In this document: positions 10,914-20,288 of the stretch, in pieces
Layout: each line of letters begins with the position of its first letter
Position numbering within the stretch: the stretch's first letter is position 1
The notes under the pieces: generated by a model
The model's input: only the letters and a program-made list of their open reading frames with translations
Databases searched by the model: none
What the model was told of the DNA's origin: nothing
DNA from: Acidimicrobiia bacterium
GTDB taxonomy: Bacteria; Actinomycetota; Acidimicrobiia; Acidimicrobiales; Bin134
DNA: 64,000 nucleotides
Assembly: GCA_009842675.1 (NCBI GenBank)
Contig: VYEX01000077.1
Location: 1-64,000, forward strand
Direction: 5' to 3'
Position numbers and translations under genes: made by a program

Positions 10914-11473
10914 GGGGTAGCGCGGCGGTGGGCATCGGGCAGGGCTTCACCCCGGTTGGAGAGCGCCAAGAGTGGCAGGGTCGGGTGGTGTCCCTGAGCG
11001 TTGCCGAGATCAGGGCGCCCGACGGGTCGATCTATGAGCGGGAGATCGTCCGCCATCCCGGCGCCGCGGTCATCGTGCCCCTCGACGGCCAAGAGGTCAT
11101 CATGGTGCGTCAGTACCGTCCTGCGGTGAATCGGGAACTGCTGGAAATACCCGCGGGGAAACTCGACAGTCAGGACGAGCCTCCCGAGATGACGGCCCAG
11201 CGTGAGCTGGAAGAGGAGATCGGCAAGAGGGCAGGGCACCTGGAGCTGCTGGCTGTTTTCCATAACTCTCCGGGGTTTTGCGACGAGATCACCCACTGCT
11301 ACCTGGCCACCGAGCTGGTCGACGCCGACCGCCAGCCCCACGGAATCGAGGAGCAGCACATGGCCATAGAACGCATCAAGCTGGACGAAGTCCTTGATCT
11401 GGTGGCCTCCGGCGAAGTGGCCGACGCCAAGTCGATCGTCGGATTGATGCTGGCCCGCGAGCGACTGGGTTAG
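10910..11473 (+). CDS. NUDIX hydrolase (ADP-ribose pyrophosphatase-like)
   Basis: Nudix box region [14 protein letters not shown]; overlaps pyrG stop. Confidence 0.85.
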   Translation: MRGSAAVGIGQGFTPVGERQEWQGRVVSLSVAEIRAPDGSIYEREIVRHPGAAVIVPLDGQEVIMVRQYRPAVNRELLEIPAGKLDSQDEPPEMTAQRELEEEIGKRAGHLELLAVFHNSPGFCDEITHCYLATELVDADRQPHGIEEQHMAIERIKLDEVLDLVASGEVADAKSIVGLMLARERLG

Positions 11474-11480
11474 GCGCTTT

Positions 11481-12413
11481 GTGCCGCCAGCGGTGAGCGC
11501 AGGGAGCGGAGTAGAGGAGTTTCTGGATTGGCTGGTGCTGGAACGGGGCCGCGCACCTCGTACCTGTGAGGCCTATCGCCGAGACTTGACTGGTTACTGC
11601 GAGGTCTTGGATTCCCGGGGGAGCAGCCCTGAAACAGCCGGAGAGGATGACATTCTGGCGTTTTTGCGGCACCTCCAGAGCCGGGGGTTGGCCCCCTCGA
11701 CGGTCAAGCGGGCCATGACCGCGGTACGGACCTTCCACCAGTTCCTCGTCATCGAAGGTCGTCGAACCGACGATCCGGGGTCCCAAGTGGAGCTACCCAC
11801 GGTGCCCAGGGCGTTGCCCAAGGCGCTGAGCGAGGCCGAAGTGGAGGCCATCTTGGACGGAGTGGTAGGCGCCGACCGGGTGGCTCGGCGGGATCGGGCG
11901 CTGCTGGAGATGCTCTATGGCACAGGGATGCGCATAAGCGAGCTGGTTGGGATGTCGCTGGCCGACCTGGACGTGGGAGGGGCCACCGTGCGGGTTTTGG
12001 GAAAGGGCCAAAAGGAGCGGGTCCTGCCGCTGGGCCGGTGCGCCCTCGAGGAGCTGACCGCCTGGCTGGTACCCGCCGGGCGGGGTGAGATGGAGCCGGA
12101 GCGCTGGGAGTCCCAGCACGACCAGGAGGCGGTTTGGCTCAACCAGCGGGGACGCCGCCTGTCGCGTCAGGGGGCCTGGGGTGTGGTGAAGAAGAGGGCC
12201 CAGCAGGTGGGGCTGGGCGCCAAGGTGTCCCCCCACGTGTTCCGCCACTCCTGTGCCACCCACATGCTGGATCACGGCGCCGACATCAGGGCTGTGCAGG
12301 AGCTGTTGGGCCATGCCTCTATCAGCACCACGCAGGTCTACACCATGGTGTCCAAGGAGAAACTGTGGGAGGCCTATCGCGCCGCTCACCCGCGGGCGGT
12401 GTTGAAGCGTTGA
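11481..12413 (+). CDS. xerD: Tyrosine recombinase XerD
   Basis: GTGMRISELVGM, HVFRHSCATHMLDHGADIRAVQELLGHASISTTQVYT. Confidence 0.88.
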   Translation: MPPAVSAGSGVEEFLDWLVLERGRAPRTCEAYRRDLTGYCEVLDSRGSSPETAGEDDILAFLRHLQSRGLAPSTVKRAMTAVRTFHQFLVIEGRRTDDPGSQVELPTVPRALPKALSEAEVEAILDGVVGADRVARRDRALLEMLYGTGMRISELVGMSLADLDVGGATVRVLGKGQKERVLPLGRCALEELTAWLVPAGRGEMEPERWESQHDQEAVWLNQRGRRLSRQGAWGVVKKRAQQVGLGAKVSPHVFRHSCATHMLDHGADIRAVQELLGHASISTTQVYTMVSKEKLWEAYRAAHPRAVLKR

Positions 12414-12868
12414 TTCACTTGGCTCGGCGCTTCTTTCAGTCGATTCTCGACCAAGGTCCCGATGCCGCCGAAGAGGACTGGCTGATGGGCCTGCTCAGCG
12501 AGCGCGAGGCCACCCTCTACGCCCAGATGAGCCCAGTCGACCGCAGCCACGCCCTGCGGTCGGCCCGATGTCCTGCGTTGGCCGACGATGCCCAGCGGGT
12601 GGCCGCTGCCCTACACGACGTGGGGAAGATCCAGGCTGGTCTGGGGACTTGGGCCCGGGTGGGCGCTACCGTGGCAGGGGTCGTCTTACCTGGCGTTTTG
12701 AGAGGCCGGTGGGCCGATTATCGGGATCACCCCCGTCTTGGTGCGGCGATGCTGCGGGACGCCGGAAGCGCCGAACTGGCCGTGACTTGGGCCGCAGAAC
12801 ACCACCTTTCCACCCGCAAATCCTCCCTTCCCCCCGATGTGGCCGCCGCCCTGGCTGCTGCTGACTAA
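12410..12868 (+). CDS. HD-domain protein (predicted phosphohydrolase)
   Basis: VAAALHDVGKIQ HD motif; likely TTG start overlapping xerD stop; track ORF start at 12134 is inside xerD. Confidence 0.65.
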   Translation: MIHLARRFFQSILDQGPDAAEEDWLMGLLSEREATLYAQMSPVDRSHALRSARCPALADDAQRVAAALHDVGKIQAGLGTWARVGATVAGVVLPGVLRGRWADYRDHPRLGAAMLRDAGSAELAVTWAAEHHLSTRKSSLPPDVAAALAAAD

Positions 12869-12893
12869 TCGGGCAGCCGGTAGGCTTCCGGGC

Positions 12894-14096
12894 GTGCGCA
12901 CCGAGATTCCCAAGATCATCAGCGTGGACGACCACCTTGTAGAGCCCGCCCACCTGTGGCAGAGCTGGCTGCCTGAGCGCTTCAAGGAGCGAGGGCCGCG
13001 GGTGGAGCGCCGCCGAGTCGGGCCGATCACCTTTATCGGCGGGGACAAGATGTACACCTACGAGCTGGACGTAGAAGACGGCCCGTGGGGCGACGTCTGG
13101 TTCTACGAGGACCTCGTCTATCCCAACAAGCGCCATGTGGCCGCAGTGGGCTTCGACCGGGACGACATGGAGGCCGTGCCCATCACCTTCGACGAGATGC
13201 GCCCGGGGTGCTACGAGCCCAAAGCCCGGATAGAGGACATGGAGATGAACCACGTCGAGGCGTCGCTCTCGTTCCCCACGTTTCCCCGGTTCTGCGGCCA
13301 GACATTCCTGGAGGCCGAGGACAAGGAGCTGGCCCTGGCCTGCGTGCAGGCCTACAACGATTTCATGATCGAGGAATGGTGCGGCGACTCTGACGGGGCG
13401 CTCATCCCCCTGGCCATCATCCCGCTCTGGGATGTGGAGCTGGCCAAGGCCGAGGTGGAGCGCAACGCTGCCCGGGGCTGCCATGCGGTTTGCTTCTCTG
13501 AGATTGCCCCCAATCTGGGCCTGCCCAGCATTCACACCGACTACTGGGACCCGTTCTTCGCCGCCTGCCAGGACACCGCCACCGCGGTGTGCATGCACAT
13601 TGGGTCGTCGTCGAAGATGCCCGCCGCCTCCCCTGACGCCCCGCCTGCCGTGGCGGCCTCGCTCAGCTTCAACAACGCCATTGCGTCGATGAGCGATTTC
13701 CTGTTCTCCGGTGTGCTGGTGCGGTTTCCCGAACTGAAGCTGGCCTATTCCGAGGGCCAGATCGGGTGGATCCCCTACATCTTGGAGCGCTGCGACGACG
13801 TCTGGAGTGAGCACCGGGCCTGGGGAGGGGTAAAAGACATCGTCCCCGAACCGCCGTCCACCTACTACTACCGGCAGATTTACGGCTGCTTCTTCCGGGA
13901 CAACCACGGATTGAAGTCATTGGACGAGGTGGGGGTGGACAACGTGACGTTTGAAACCGACTATCCCCACACTGACACCACGTGGCCCCACACCAAGAAG
14001 GTGGCCGAGGACATGATGGGCCATCTGCCCCCCGACGTGGTGCACAAGCTGGTGCGGGGCAACGCCGCCCGCCTCCTCAATCTTGACATTGACTGA
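12894..14096 (+). CDS. Amidohydrolase-2 family metal-dependent hydrolase
   Basis: ISVDDHLVEP, ...FETDYPHTDTTWP, PDVVHKLVRGNAARLL; GTG 12894. Confidence 0.8.
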   Translation: MRTEIPKIISVDDHLVEPAHLWQSWLPERFKERGPRVERRRVGPITFIGGDKMYTYELDVEDGPWGDVWFYEDLVYPNKRHVAAVGFDRDDMEAVPITFDEMRPGCYEPKARIEDMEMNHVEASLSFPTFPRFCGQTFLEAEDKELALACVQAYNDFMIEEWCGDSDGALIPLAIIPLWDVELAKAEVERNAARGCHAVCFSEIAPNLGLPSIHTDYWDPFFAACQDTATAVCMHIGSSSKMPAASPDAPPAVAASLSFNNAIASMSDFLFSGVLVRFPELKLAYSEGQIGWIPYILERCDDVWSEHRAWGGVKDIVPEPPSTYYYRQIYGCFFRDNHGLKSLDEVGVDNVTFETDYPHTDTTWPHTKKVAEDMMGHLPPDVVHKLVRGNAARLLNLDID

Positions 14097-14138
14097 AATG
14101 ACCTAAGCTCTCGGCACGGCTGCAATGGCCTAGGTGCT

Positions 14139-15761
14139 ATGAGCTACAACCTGCACGATTTTCGTGAGGATGCCTTCGGGGGCATTACTGCGGCAGTTGT
14201 AGGACTGCCCACCGCACTGGCGTTCGGAGTGGCCTCCGGCTTGGGGGCGGTGGCCGGCATGTACGGGGCGATCGCCCTGGGCCTGTTCGCCGCGATTTTC
14301 GGCGGCACCCGAGCCCAGATCTCCGGGCCCACCGGCCCGATGGCGCTGGCCATGGCGGTGGTGGTCACCAGCCACGCCGAGAGCCTGGAAGAGGCATTCA
14401 CCATCGTCGTCATGGCGGGGCTGTTGCAGATCTGCCTGGGATTGCTGCGAATCGGACGCTTCGTGGTGTACACGCCGTATTCGGTGGTGTCGGGGTTCAT
14501 GTCCGGCATCGGGGTGATCATCATCTTGGTGCAGACCCTTCCGTTTTTGGGAACGGAAGTGGAGTTGGGCGGGCCCATCGACGCGGTCCGCTCCTGGCCC
14601 GACGCTTTCGGCGACGTCAACTTCAACTCGTTGGCCATCGCCGCGGTCTCGCTGGCCGTCTGCGTATTCTGGCCCCCTCGCCTCCGGGCCTTCGTCCCCT
14701 CAATGCTGATGGCGCTGGTCGTCGGGACGCTGCTCAGCCTGCTGTGGCTGGACAACACCCCGGTCATCGGCGACGTGCCCACCGGGTTGCCGGACTTCGA
14801 GCTGCCCGAGCTGTCCGGTGATGTGCTGGCCCGGGCCGTGCAGCCGGCACTGACCATCGCGCTGCTGGGTTCCATCGACAGCCTGCTCACCTCGCTGGTG
14901 GCCGATTCGATGACCCGCACCAGCCATAAGCCCAACCGCGAGCTGATCGGCCAGGGCATCGGCAACATGATGGTCGGATTCATCGGCGGGACGCCGGGAG
15001 CGGGGGCCACCATGGGCACGGTGGTCAACATCCGGGCCGGCGGTCACAGCCGGGTATCCGGCGTGCTGCGGGCCCTGATCTTGCTGGCCCTGGTTCTGGG
15101 TCTGGGACAGTACGTGGAAGAAATCCCCCATGCCGCGCTGGCCGGCATCTTGATGAAGGTGGGCTGGGACATCATGGATTGGCGGTTCTTGACCAGGGTC
15201 ACCCGCCTGCACCGAGAGCACCTGTTCATCATGTTCGCCACGTTCGGCCTGACCGTGTTTGTGGACTTGATCACCGCAGTGGCCATCGGGCTGATCATCG
15301 CCGGCATGACCCGCTCTCGGCAGTTCGAGCGCCTGGAGATGGACAACGTGGTCTCTGTCCCGATATTGGACCAGGTGTTCTTTGAAGGAGGGGTGACGTC
15401 CTCCGAAGTAGGGGTGGATCCCCATGCCGCCCGAGTGGGCATGGTCGCATTTCGGGGGAGCTTCTCGGTGGCGTCGTCCAACAAGATCATCAATACCGTC
15501 ACCGTGGACATCCGGGACCACGAGGTGGTGATCTTCGATTTCTCCGAGACCATCTACATCGACGACAGCGCGGCATTGGTGCTTGAGCAGCTCATCGACG
15601 CGGCCATCGACCAGGACACCGAGTGCATCGTGATGGCCCTCTCCGGGTTGCCCGCCCGCACCTTGTGGTCTCTCGACGCCCTTCAGCGGGTTCCCGAGGA
15701 TCGGATCGTCGACACCTTGGACGAGGCCCGAGAGGTGGCCAGACGACTACTCGACGCTTAG
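14139..15761 (+). CDS. SulP-family anion permease with C-terminal STAS domain
   Basis: GGITAAVVGLPTALAFGVASGLGAVAGMYGAI; multiple TM segments; STAS-like tail. Confidence 0.88.
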   Translation: MSYNLHDFREDAFGGITAAVVGLPTALAFGVASGLGAVAGMYGAIALGLFAAIFGGTRAQISGPTGPMALAMAVVVTSHAESLEEAFTIVVMAGLLQICLGLLRIGRFVVYTPYSVVSGFMSGIGVIIILVQTLPFLGTEVELGGPIDAVRSWPDAFGDVNFNSLAIAAVSLAVCVFWPPRLRAFVPSMLMALVVGTLLSLLWLDNTPVIGDVPTGLPDFELPELSGDVLARAVQPALTIALLGSIDSLLTSLVADSMTRTSHKPNRELIGQGIGNMMVGFIGGTPGAGATMGTVVNIRAGGHSRVSGVLRALILLALVLGLGQYVEEIPHAALAGILMKVGWDIMDWRFLTRVTRLHREHLFIMFATFGLTVFVDLITAVAIGLIIAGMTRSRQFERLEMDNVVSVPILDQVFFEGGVTSSEVGVDPHAARVGMVAFRGSFSVASSNKIINTVTVDIRDHEVVIFDFSETIYIDDSAALVLEQLIDAAIDQDTECIVMALSGLPARTLWSLDALQRVPEDRIVDTLDEAREVARRLLDA

Positions 15762-18700
15762 AAGCGCAAAAGTTCGGGCAATGAGCTCGGACTGCTCTTG
15801 AGCGTGCACGGCGGCGCTGCCGGTGGCGGGGCTGGATGACTCGTTGCGACTTGCTCTGAGAATCTCGCAGCGGTCTCCGAATGCGTCGTGAAGGTGTCCC
15901 TTCACATAGTTCCACGGCCCCATGTTCTGGGGCTCCTCTTGGAGCCAGACGATCTTGTTGAGCTTGGGGTAGTGGGCGAGGGCCTCGGCCAGAGCGCTGG
16001 CCGGCCAGGGATAGAGCTGCTCCACCCGCAGCACGGCGGCGTGGGCGCCTTCCCGATCTCGCTGGGCGATGGCCTCATGGCAGATCTTGCCGCTGGCCAG
16101 CACAACCCCGGTGGTTTGCCCCGACTCAGGACCGTTCGTATCGCCCAGCACCGGCGAGAACCAGCCGCTGGTTAGCTCAGCCACCGGCGACCTTGCGTCG
16201 CGATGGCGCAGCAGCGACTTTGGAGTGAACAGCACCAGCGGCTTGCGGGTGGCGCGCTTGGCTTGGTCTCGTAGCAGGTGGAAGTACTGGGCCGCAGTCG
16301 ACAGGTTGGCCACCCGGATGTTGTTCTCAGCCACCGACTGCAAGAACCGCTCGATCCGGCCGGAGGAGTGCTCTGGACCCTGGCCCTCGAATCCGTGGGG
16401 CAGCAGCATCACCAGTCCTGATTGCTGGTTCCACTTGTCCTCAGCCGACACGACGAATTGGTCGATGATGATCTGGGCACCGTTGACGAAATCCCCGAAT
16501 TGGGCCTCCCAAAGGACAAGCGCATCGGTGTCGCCCACCGAATAGCCGTACTCGAAGCCCAATGCGGCGTACTCCGAAAGCAGCGAGTCGTAGGCCCACA
16601 GCTTGGCCCCGTGGCGGGCCATTCCGGCCAGCGGGCAATGCTCCCGGGCTGTTTCGTTGCACACCAGGGTGCTGTGGCGATGGGAGAACGTTCCCCGGCG
16701 AGAGTCCTGGCCCGCCAGGCGAATCGACGTCCCCTCGTCGAGCAATGTGCCAAAGGCCATCGCCTCGGCCAGCCCCCAGTCCACCATGCCCTGAGCCATC
16801 ATGGCGTCGCGGGCCTCAAACTGGCGGGCCAGCTTGGGGTGCAGCACGAACCCGTCGGGCACCGATGTCAGCGCTTTGAACACTTGCTTGATCTGCTTTT
16901 CCGACACACCGGTATCCACCGGCGGCGAGACATGAGGAGTGGGGTCGGACAGCCCCGCCGAAATCGACAGTTGGAGTTCTCGCTTGCCGGCGGCCTCGAC
17001 TCCAACGGTCTCGCCCAGGCCTTCGTCCGCCGCCTGATCCCGGGTTTCCTCCAATGCCTTTTGGAGCTTGGCCCGGAATTCGTCCATGGCCTGCTCAGCC
17101 TCATCCAGAGTGATGTCGCCCCGCTTGACCAGCGATTCCACGTACCGCTTGCGCACGGAGCGATGGCCCTCGATTCGCCGGTACATCTCCGGCTGGGTGT
17201 AGCTGGGGTCGTCGGCCTCGTTGTGCCCCTGGCGGCGGTAGCACCACATGTCGATCACCACGTCTTTGTGGAAGTGATTGCGGTAGGCCAGCGCCAAGTG
17301 CGCCACCCGGGCACAGGCCTCGGGGTCGTCGCCGTTGACGTGGAAGATGGGGGCCTGGATCATCTTCGCCACATCGGTGCAGTAGTAGCTGGAGCGAGCC
17401 GACTCCGCGGTGGTGGTGAACCCCACCTGGTTGTTGATCACAAGGTGTACGGTGCCCCCGGTGCGGTAGCCCTGGATCAGCGACAGATTCAACGTCTCGC
17501 TCACCACCCCTTGACCGGCGAAGGCGGCGTCGCCGTGCACCAGCACGGGCAGCACCGGGTAGAGGTCGTCCTCGCTGGCCACCTGACCCCGAACCAGCCC
17601 GCTCACTGGGCTGTGCTCACCCTGATCGTGGCTGAGGTGGTCCAGGCGGGCCCGGACCATGCCCTCGACCACCGGGTTGACCGCCTCCAAGTGAGAAGGA
17701 TTGGCGGCCAGCTCCACCGGGATCCGGTTGCCGGCCATGCTCACGAACTCCGAGGTCATCCCCAGGTGGTACTTCACGTCACCCGAACCCTGGGTAGACG
17801 ACTCGTCCAAGTTTCCCTCGAATTCGCCGAATAGCTGTCCGTAGTCCTTGCCCACGATGTTCACCAGCACGTTGAGCCGTCCCCGGTGGGCCATGCCCAT
17901 GATGGCCGAGGCCATGCCCAAGTCGGCAGCCCGGCCCAGCACCGCGTCCAGCACCACGATGGCGCTCTCGGCTCCCTCGATCCCGAACCGCTTCTGGCCC
18001 ACGTACTTGGTGTCTAAGAATCGCTCCAGCGCCTCGGCCGCATTCAGCCGATCCAGAATGTGCAGCTTCTCGTTGAGCCCCACGGGGGTGCCCAGCCCCT
18101 CAACCTGCTCCTGGATCCACTGCTTCTCGTCGGGTTCCTGGATGTGCATGTACTCCACGCCCACCGTGCGGCAGTAGGCGTTGCGGAGCACGTGCAAGAT
18201 ATCGCCCAGCGGCATCTTGCCGTCGGGCTGGCCCAAATCGATGCCGCCCAGTCCGGTGGTGAGGAACTCCCGGTCGAGGTCCCAGATGGTGAGGCCGTAG
18301 GTGGCCGGATCGAGTTCGGCATGCATGGCGGGCTCGTTGGCCGAAAGAGGGTCGAGGTCGGCGATGAGGTGGCCCCGCACGCGGTGCATGTTGATGAGCG
18401 CGTTCACCTGCACCTGCTTGGTGATCACGGCCTGCTCTCGGTCGAGGGGAAGGATGTCGGGGCGCCAGCGCACCGCCTCGTAGGGCACGCCCACCGCTCG
18501 GAAAATGTTCTCGTAGAATTCGTGCTTGCCCAGCAGCAGTTCGTGGACCGCGCCCAGGAACATGCCCGACTCGGCGCCCTGGATGATGCGATGGTCGTAG
18601 GTGGACGACAGGGTGATCACCTTCGAGACGCCCAGGTCGGCCAGCGTGCGTGAATCGGCGGCCTGGTAGGCGGTGGGGTAGTCGATGGTGCCCACACCCA

Positions 18701-19445
18701 CGATGACCCCTTGGCCGGGCATGAGCCGGGGCACCGACTGCACCGTGCCAATGGTGCCGGGATTGGTGATGCTGACGGTGACGCCGGCAAAGTCGTCGGG
18801 GCTCAGTTCGTTGTTCCGCACCTTGCGGATCATGGTGTCGTAGCGCTCGACGAAATTGGGAAAGTCCAGCGTGTCGGCCTCTTGAATGCAGGGCACCAGA
18901 AGCGAGCGGGATCCGTCGGCTTTCTCCACGTCCACAGCGATCCCCAGTCCGATGTGGGAGTGGCGGATGACTCGTGGACCGCTTTCGGTGTCGATGAAGG
19001 AGGAGTTCATCACTGGCCGGTGGTGGGCAATGGCCTGCACGACGGCATAGGCGATCAAGTGGGTGTACGACACCTTGCGCCCGTCGGTGCGCCCCAAATA
19101 GCCGTTGATGATCCGGCGGTTGACGTCGAGCAGCTTGGCGGGAACCTCACGGAAGCTGGTCGCGGTGGGAATGGCCAGGCTGGCTTCCATGTTCTGGGCG
19201 ATGCGGGCCGCCGCCCCCCGCAGCGGATCTCCCGGTAGAGGCTCAGCAGTCTCGGCCGGGTCTGGCACCGCCTGAAGCCGGGCCACGGGGGCGGCCGACT
19301 CGGTAAGGACTCGGTCGGGGCGGTAGTCGGAGAAGAAGTCCCGCCAGCTCTCGCTCACCGACTTGGGGTCGTCCAGGTACTGGCGGTGCATCTCGTCCAC
19401 CAGCCAGGCGTTCTGGCCGACCATCGACTCGGCGTCTGGGGCCAT
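15747..19445 (-). CDS. kgd: Multifunctional 2-oxoglutarate dehydrogenase/decarboxylase (fused E2 acyltransferase + E1)
   Basis: N-terminal QNAWLVDEMHRQYLDDPKSV, E2-like STYDHRIIQGAESG, E1 GMAHRGRLNVLVNI, GDAAFAGQGVV. Confidence 0.93.
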   Translation of the reverse strand: MAPDAESMVGQNAWLVDEMHRQYLDDPKSVSESWRDFFSDYRPDRVLTESAAPVARLQAVPDPAETAEPLPGDPLRGAAARIAQNMEASLAIPTATSFREVPAKLLDVNRRIINGYLGRTDGRKVSYTHLIAYAVVQAIAHHRPVMNSSFIDTESGPRVIRHSHIGLGIAVDVEKADGSRSLLVPCIQEADTLDFPNFVERYDTMIRKVRNNELSPDDFAGVTVSITNPGTIGTVQSVPRLMPGQGVIVGVGTIDYPTAYQAADSRTLADLGVSKVITLSSTYDHRIIQGAESGMFLGAVHELLLGKHEFYENIFRAVGVPYEAVRWRPDILPLDREQAVITKQVQVNALINMHRVRGHLIADLDPLSANEPAMHAELDPATYGLTIWDLDREFLTTGLGGIDLGQPDGKMPLGDILHVLRNAYCRTVGVEYMHIQEPDEKQWIQEQVEGLGTPVGLNEKLHILDRLNAAEALERFLDTKYVGQKRFGIEGAESAIVVLDAVLGRAADLGMASAIMGMAHRGRLNVLVNIVGKDYGQLFGEFEGNLDESSTQGSGDVKYHLGMTSEFVSMAGNRIPVELAANPSHLEAVNPVVEGMVRARLDHLSHDQGEHSPVSGLVRGQVASEDDLYPVLPVLVHGDAAFAGQGVVSETLNLSLIQGYRTGGTVHLVINNQVGFTTTAESARSSYYCTDVAKMIQAPIFHVNGDDPEACARVAHLALAYRNHFHKDVVIDMWCYRRQGHNEADDPSYTQPEMYRRIEGHRSVRKRYVESLVKRGDITLDEAEQAMDEFRAKLQKALEETRDQAADEGLGETVGVEAAGKRELQLSISAGLSDPTPHVSPPVDTGVSEKQIKQVFKALTSVPDGFVLHPKLARQFEARDAMMAQGMVDWGLAEAMAFGTLLDEGTSIRLAGQDSRRGTFSHRHSTLVCNETAREHCPLAGMARHGAKLWAYDSLLSEYAALGFEYGYSVGDTDALVLWEAQFGDFVNGAQIIIDQFVVSAEDKWNQQSGLVMLLPHGFEGQGPEHSSGRIERFLQSVAENNIRVANLSTAAQYFHLLRDQAKRATRKPLVLFTPKSLLRHRDARSPVAELTSGWFSPVLGDTNGPESGQTTGVVLASGKICHEAIAQRDREGAHAAVLRVEQLYPWPASALAEALAHYPKLNKIVWLQEEPQNMGPWNYVKGHLHDAFGDRCEILRASRNESSSPATGSAAVHAQEQSELIARTFALLSVE

Positions 19446-19486
19446 AGGGAGAGTCTATGAAGATATTTGCCACTAGGGTTTTTCTG

Positions 19487-20281
19487 ATGCGGTTGGCCAC
19501 TTGGAATGTGAACTCCCTGAACGCCCGCATGCCCCGAGTCCAAGAGTGGCTGGAGCTGGCCGAACCCGATGTGCTGTGCATGCAAGAGACCAAGATGGCC
19601 GACGACGCCTTTCCTGGCCTGGCCTTCGAGTCGATGGGATATGAGTGGGTCCACCACGGTGAGGGAAGGTGGAATGGGGTGGCCGTCTTGAGCCGGGTGG
19701 GTTTGGCCGACTCCGGCAATGGTTTCGCCGATGGCCGTGACGCCGATCCCGATGCCCGAATCGTGTGGGCCACCTGCGCTGGGGTGCGGGTGGCCAGCGC
19801 CTACATCCCCAACGGGCGGGAGCTGGGCCACGACCACTACCACTACAAGCTGGACTGGCTGGGCCGGCTCCGTTCGCATCTGGAGGCCAACGCCGATGCC
19901 GGTGCGCCGGTGGTGGTGGCCGGTGACTTCAACGTGGCCCCGGCCGACAACGACGTGTGGGATATCGCCGCCTTCGAGGGGCTCACCCACGTGAGCCAGC
20001 CCGAGAGGGAGGCCTTCGCCGCGGTGGAGGAATGGGGACTGGTGGACGTATTCCGCCGCCGGTGGTCCGACGACGGCCTCTATACCTTCTGGGATTATCA
20101 GGCCGGCCGGTTCCACAAGCGCCAGGGCATGCGCATCGACATGGTGATGGCCACCGAGACGCTGGCCCAGCGGGTTAGCACCGTGCTCATGGACCGCAAC
20201 GCCCGCAAGGGAGAGAAGCCGTCGGACCACGCCCCGGTGGTGGTGGATTTCGATTGGGACGAAGCCGCCGGAGGCGGCTGA
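19487..20281 (+). CDS. xthA: Exodeoxyribonuclease III
   Basis: MRLATWNVNSLNARMPRVQEWL, CMQETK, VAGDFNVAP, DHAPVVVDF. Confidence 0.88.
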   Translation: MRLATWNVNSLNARMPRVQEWLELAEPDVLCMQETKMADDAFPGLAFESMGYEWVHHGEGRWNGVAVLSRVGLADSGNGFADGRDADPDARIVWATCAGVRVASAYIPNGRELGHDHYHYKLDWLGRLRSHLEANADAGAPVVVAGDFNVAPADNDVWDIAAFEGLTHVSQPEREAFAAVEEWGLVDVFRRRWSDDGLYTFWDYQAGRFHKRQGMRIDMVMATETLAQRVSTVLMDRNARKGEKPSDHAPVVVDFDWDEAAGGG

Positions 20282-20288
20282 GTCGGCG

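Noticed and set aside
16422-17834. Long plus-strand ORF (470 aa) opposite kgd
   Set aside because: GC-driven antisense shadow of kgd with low-complexity His/Val/Gly-rich product.
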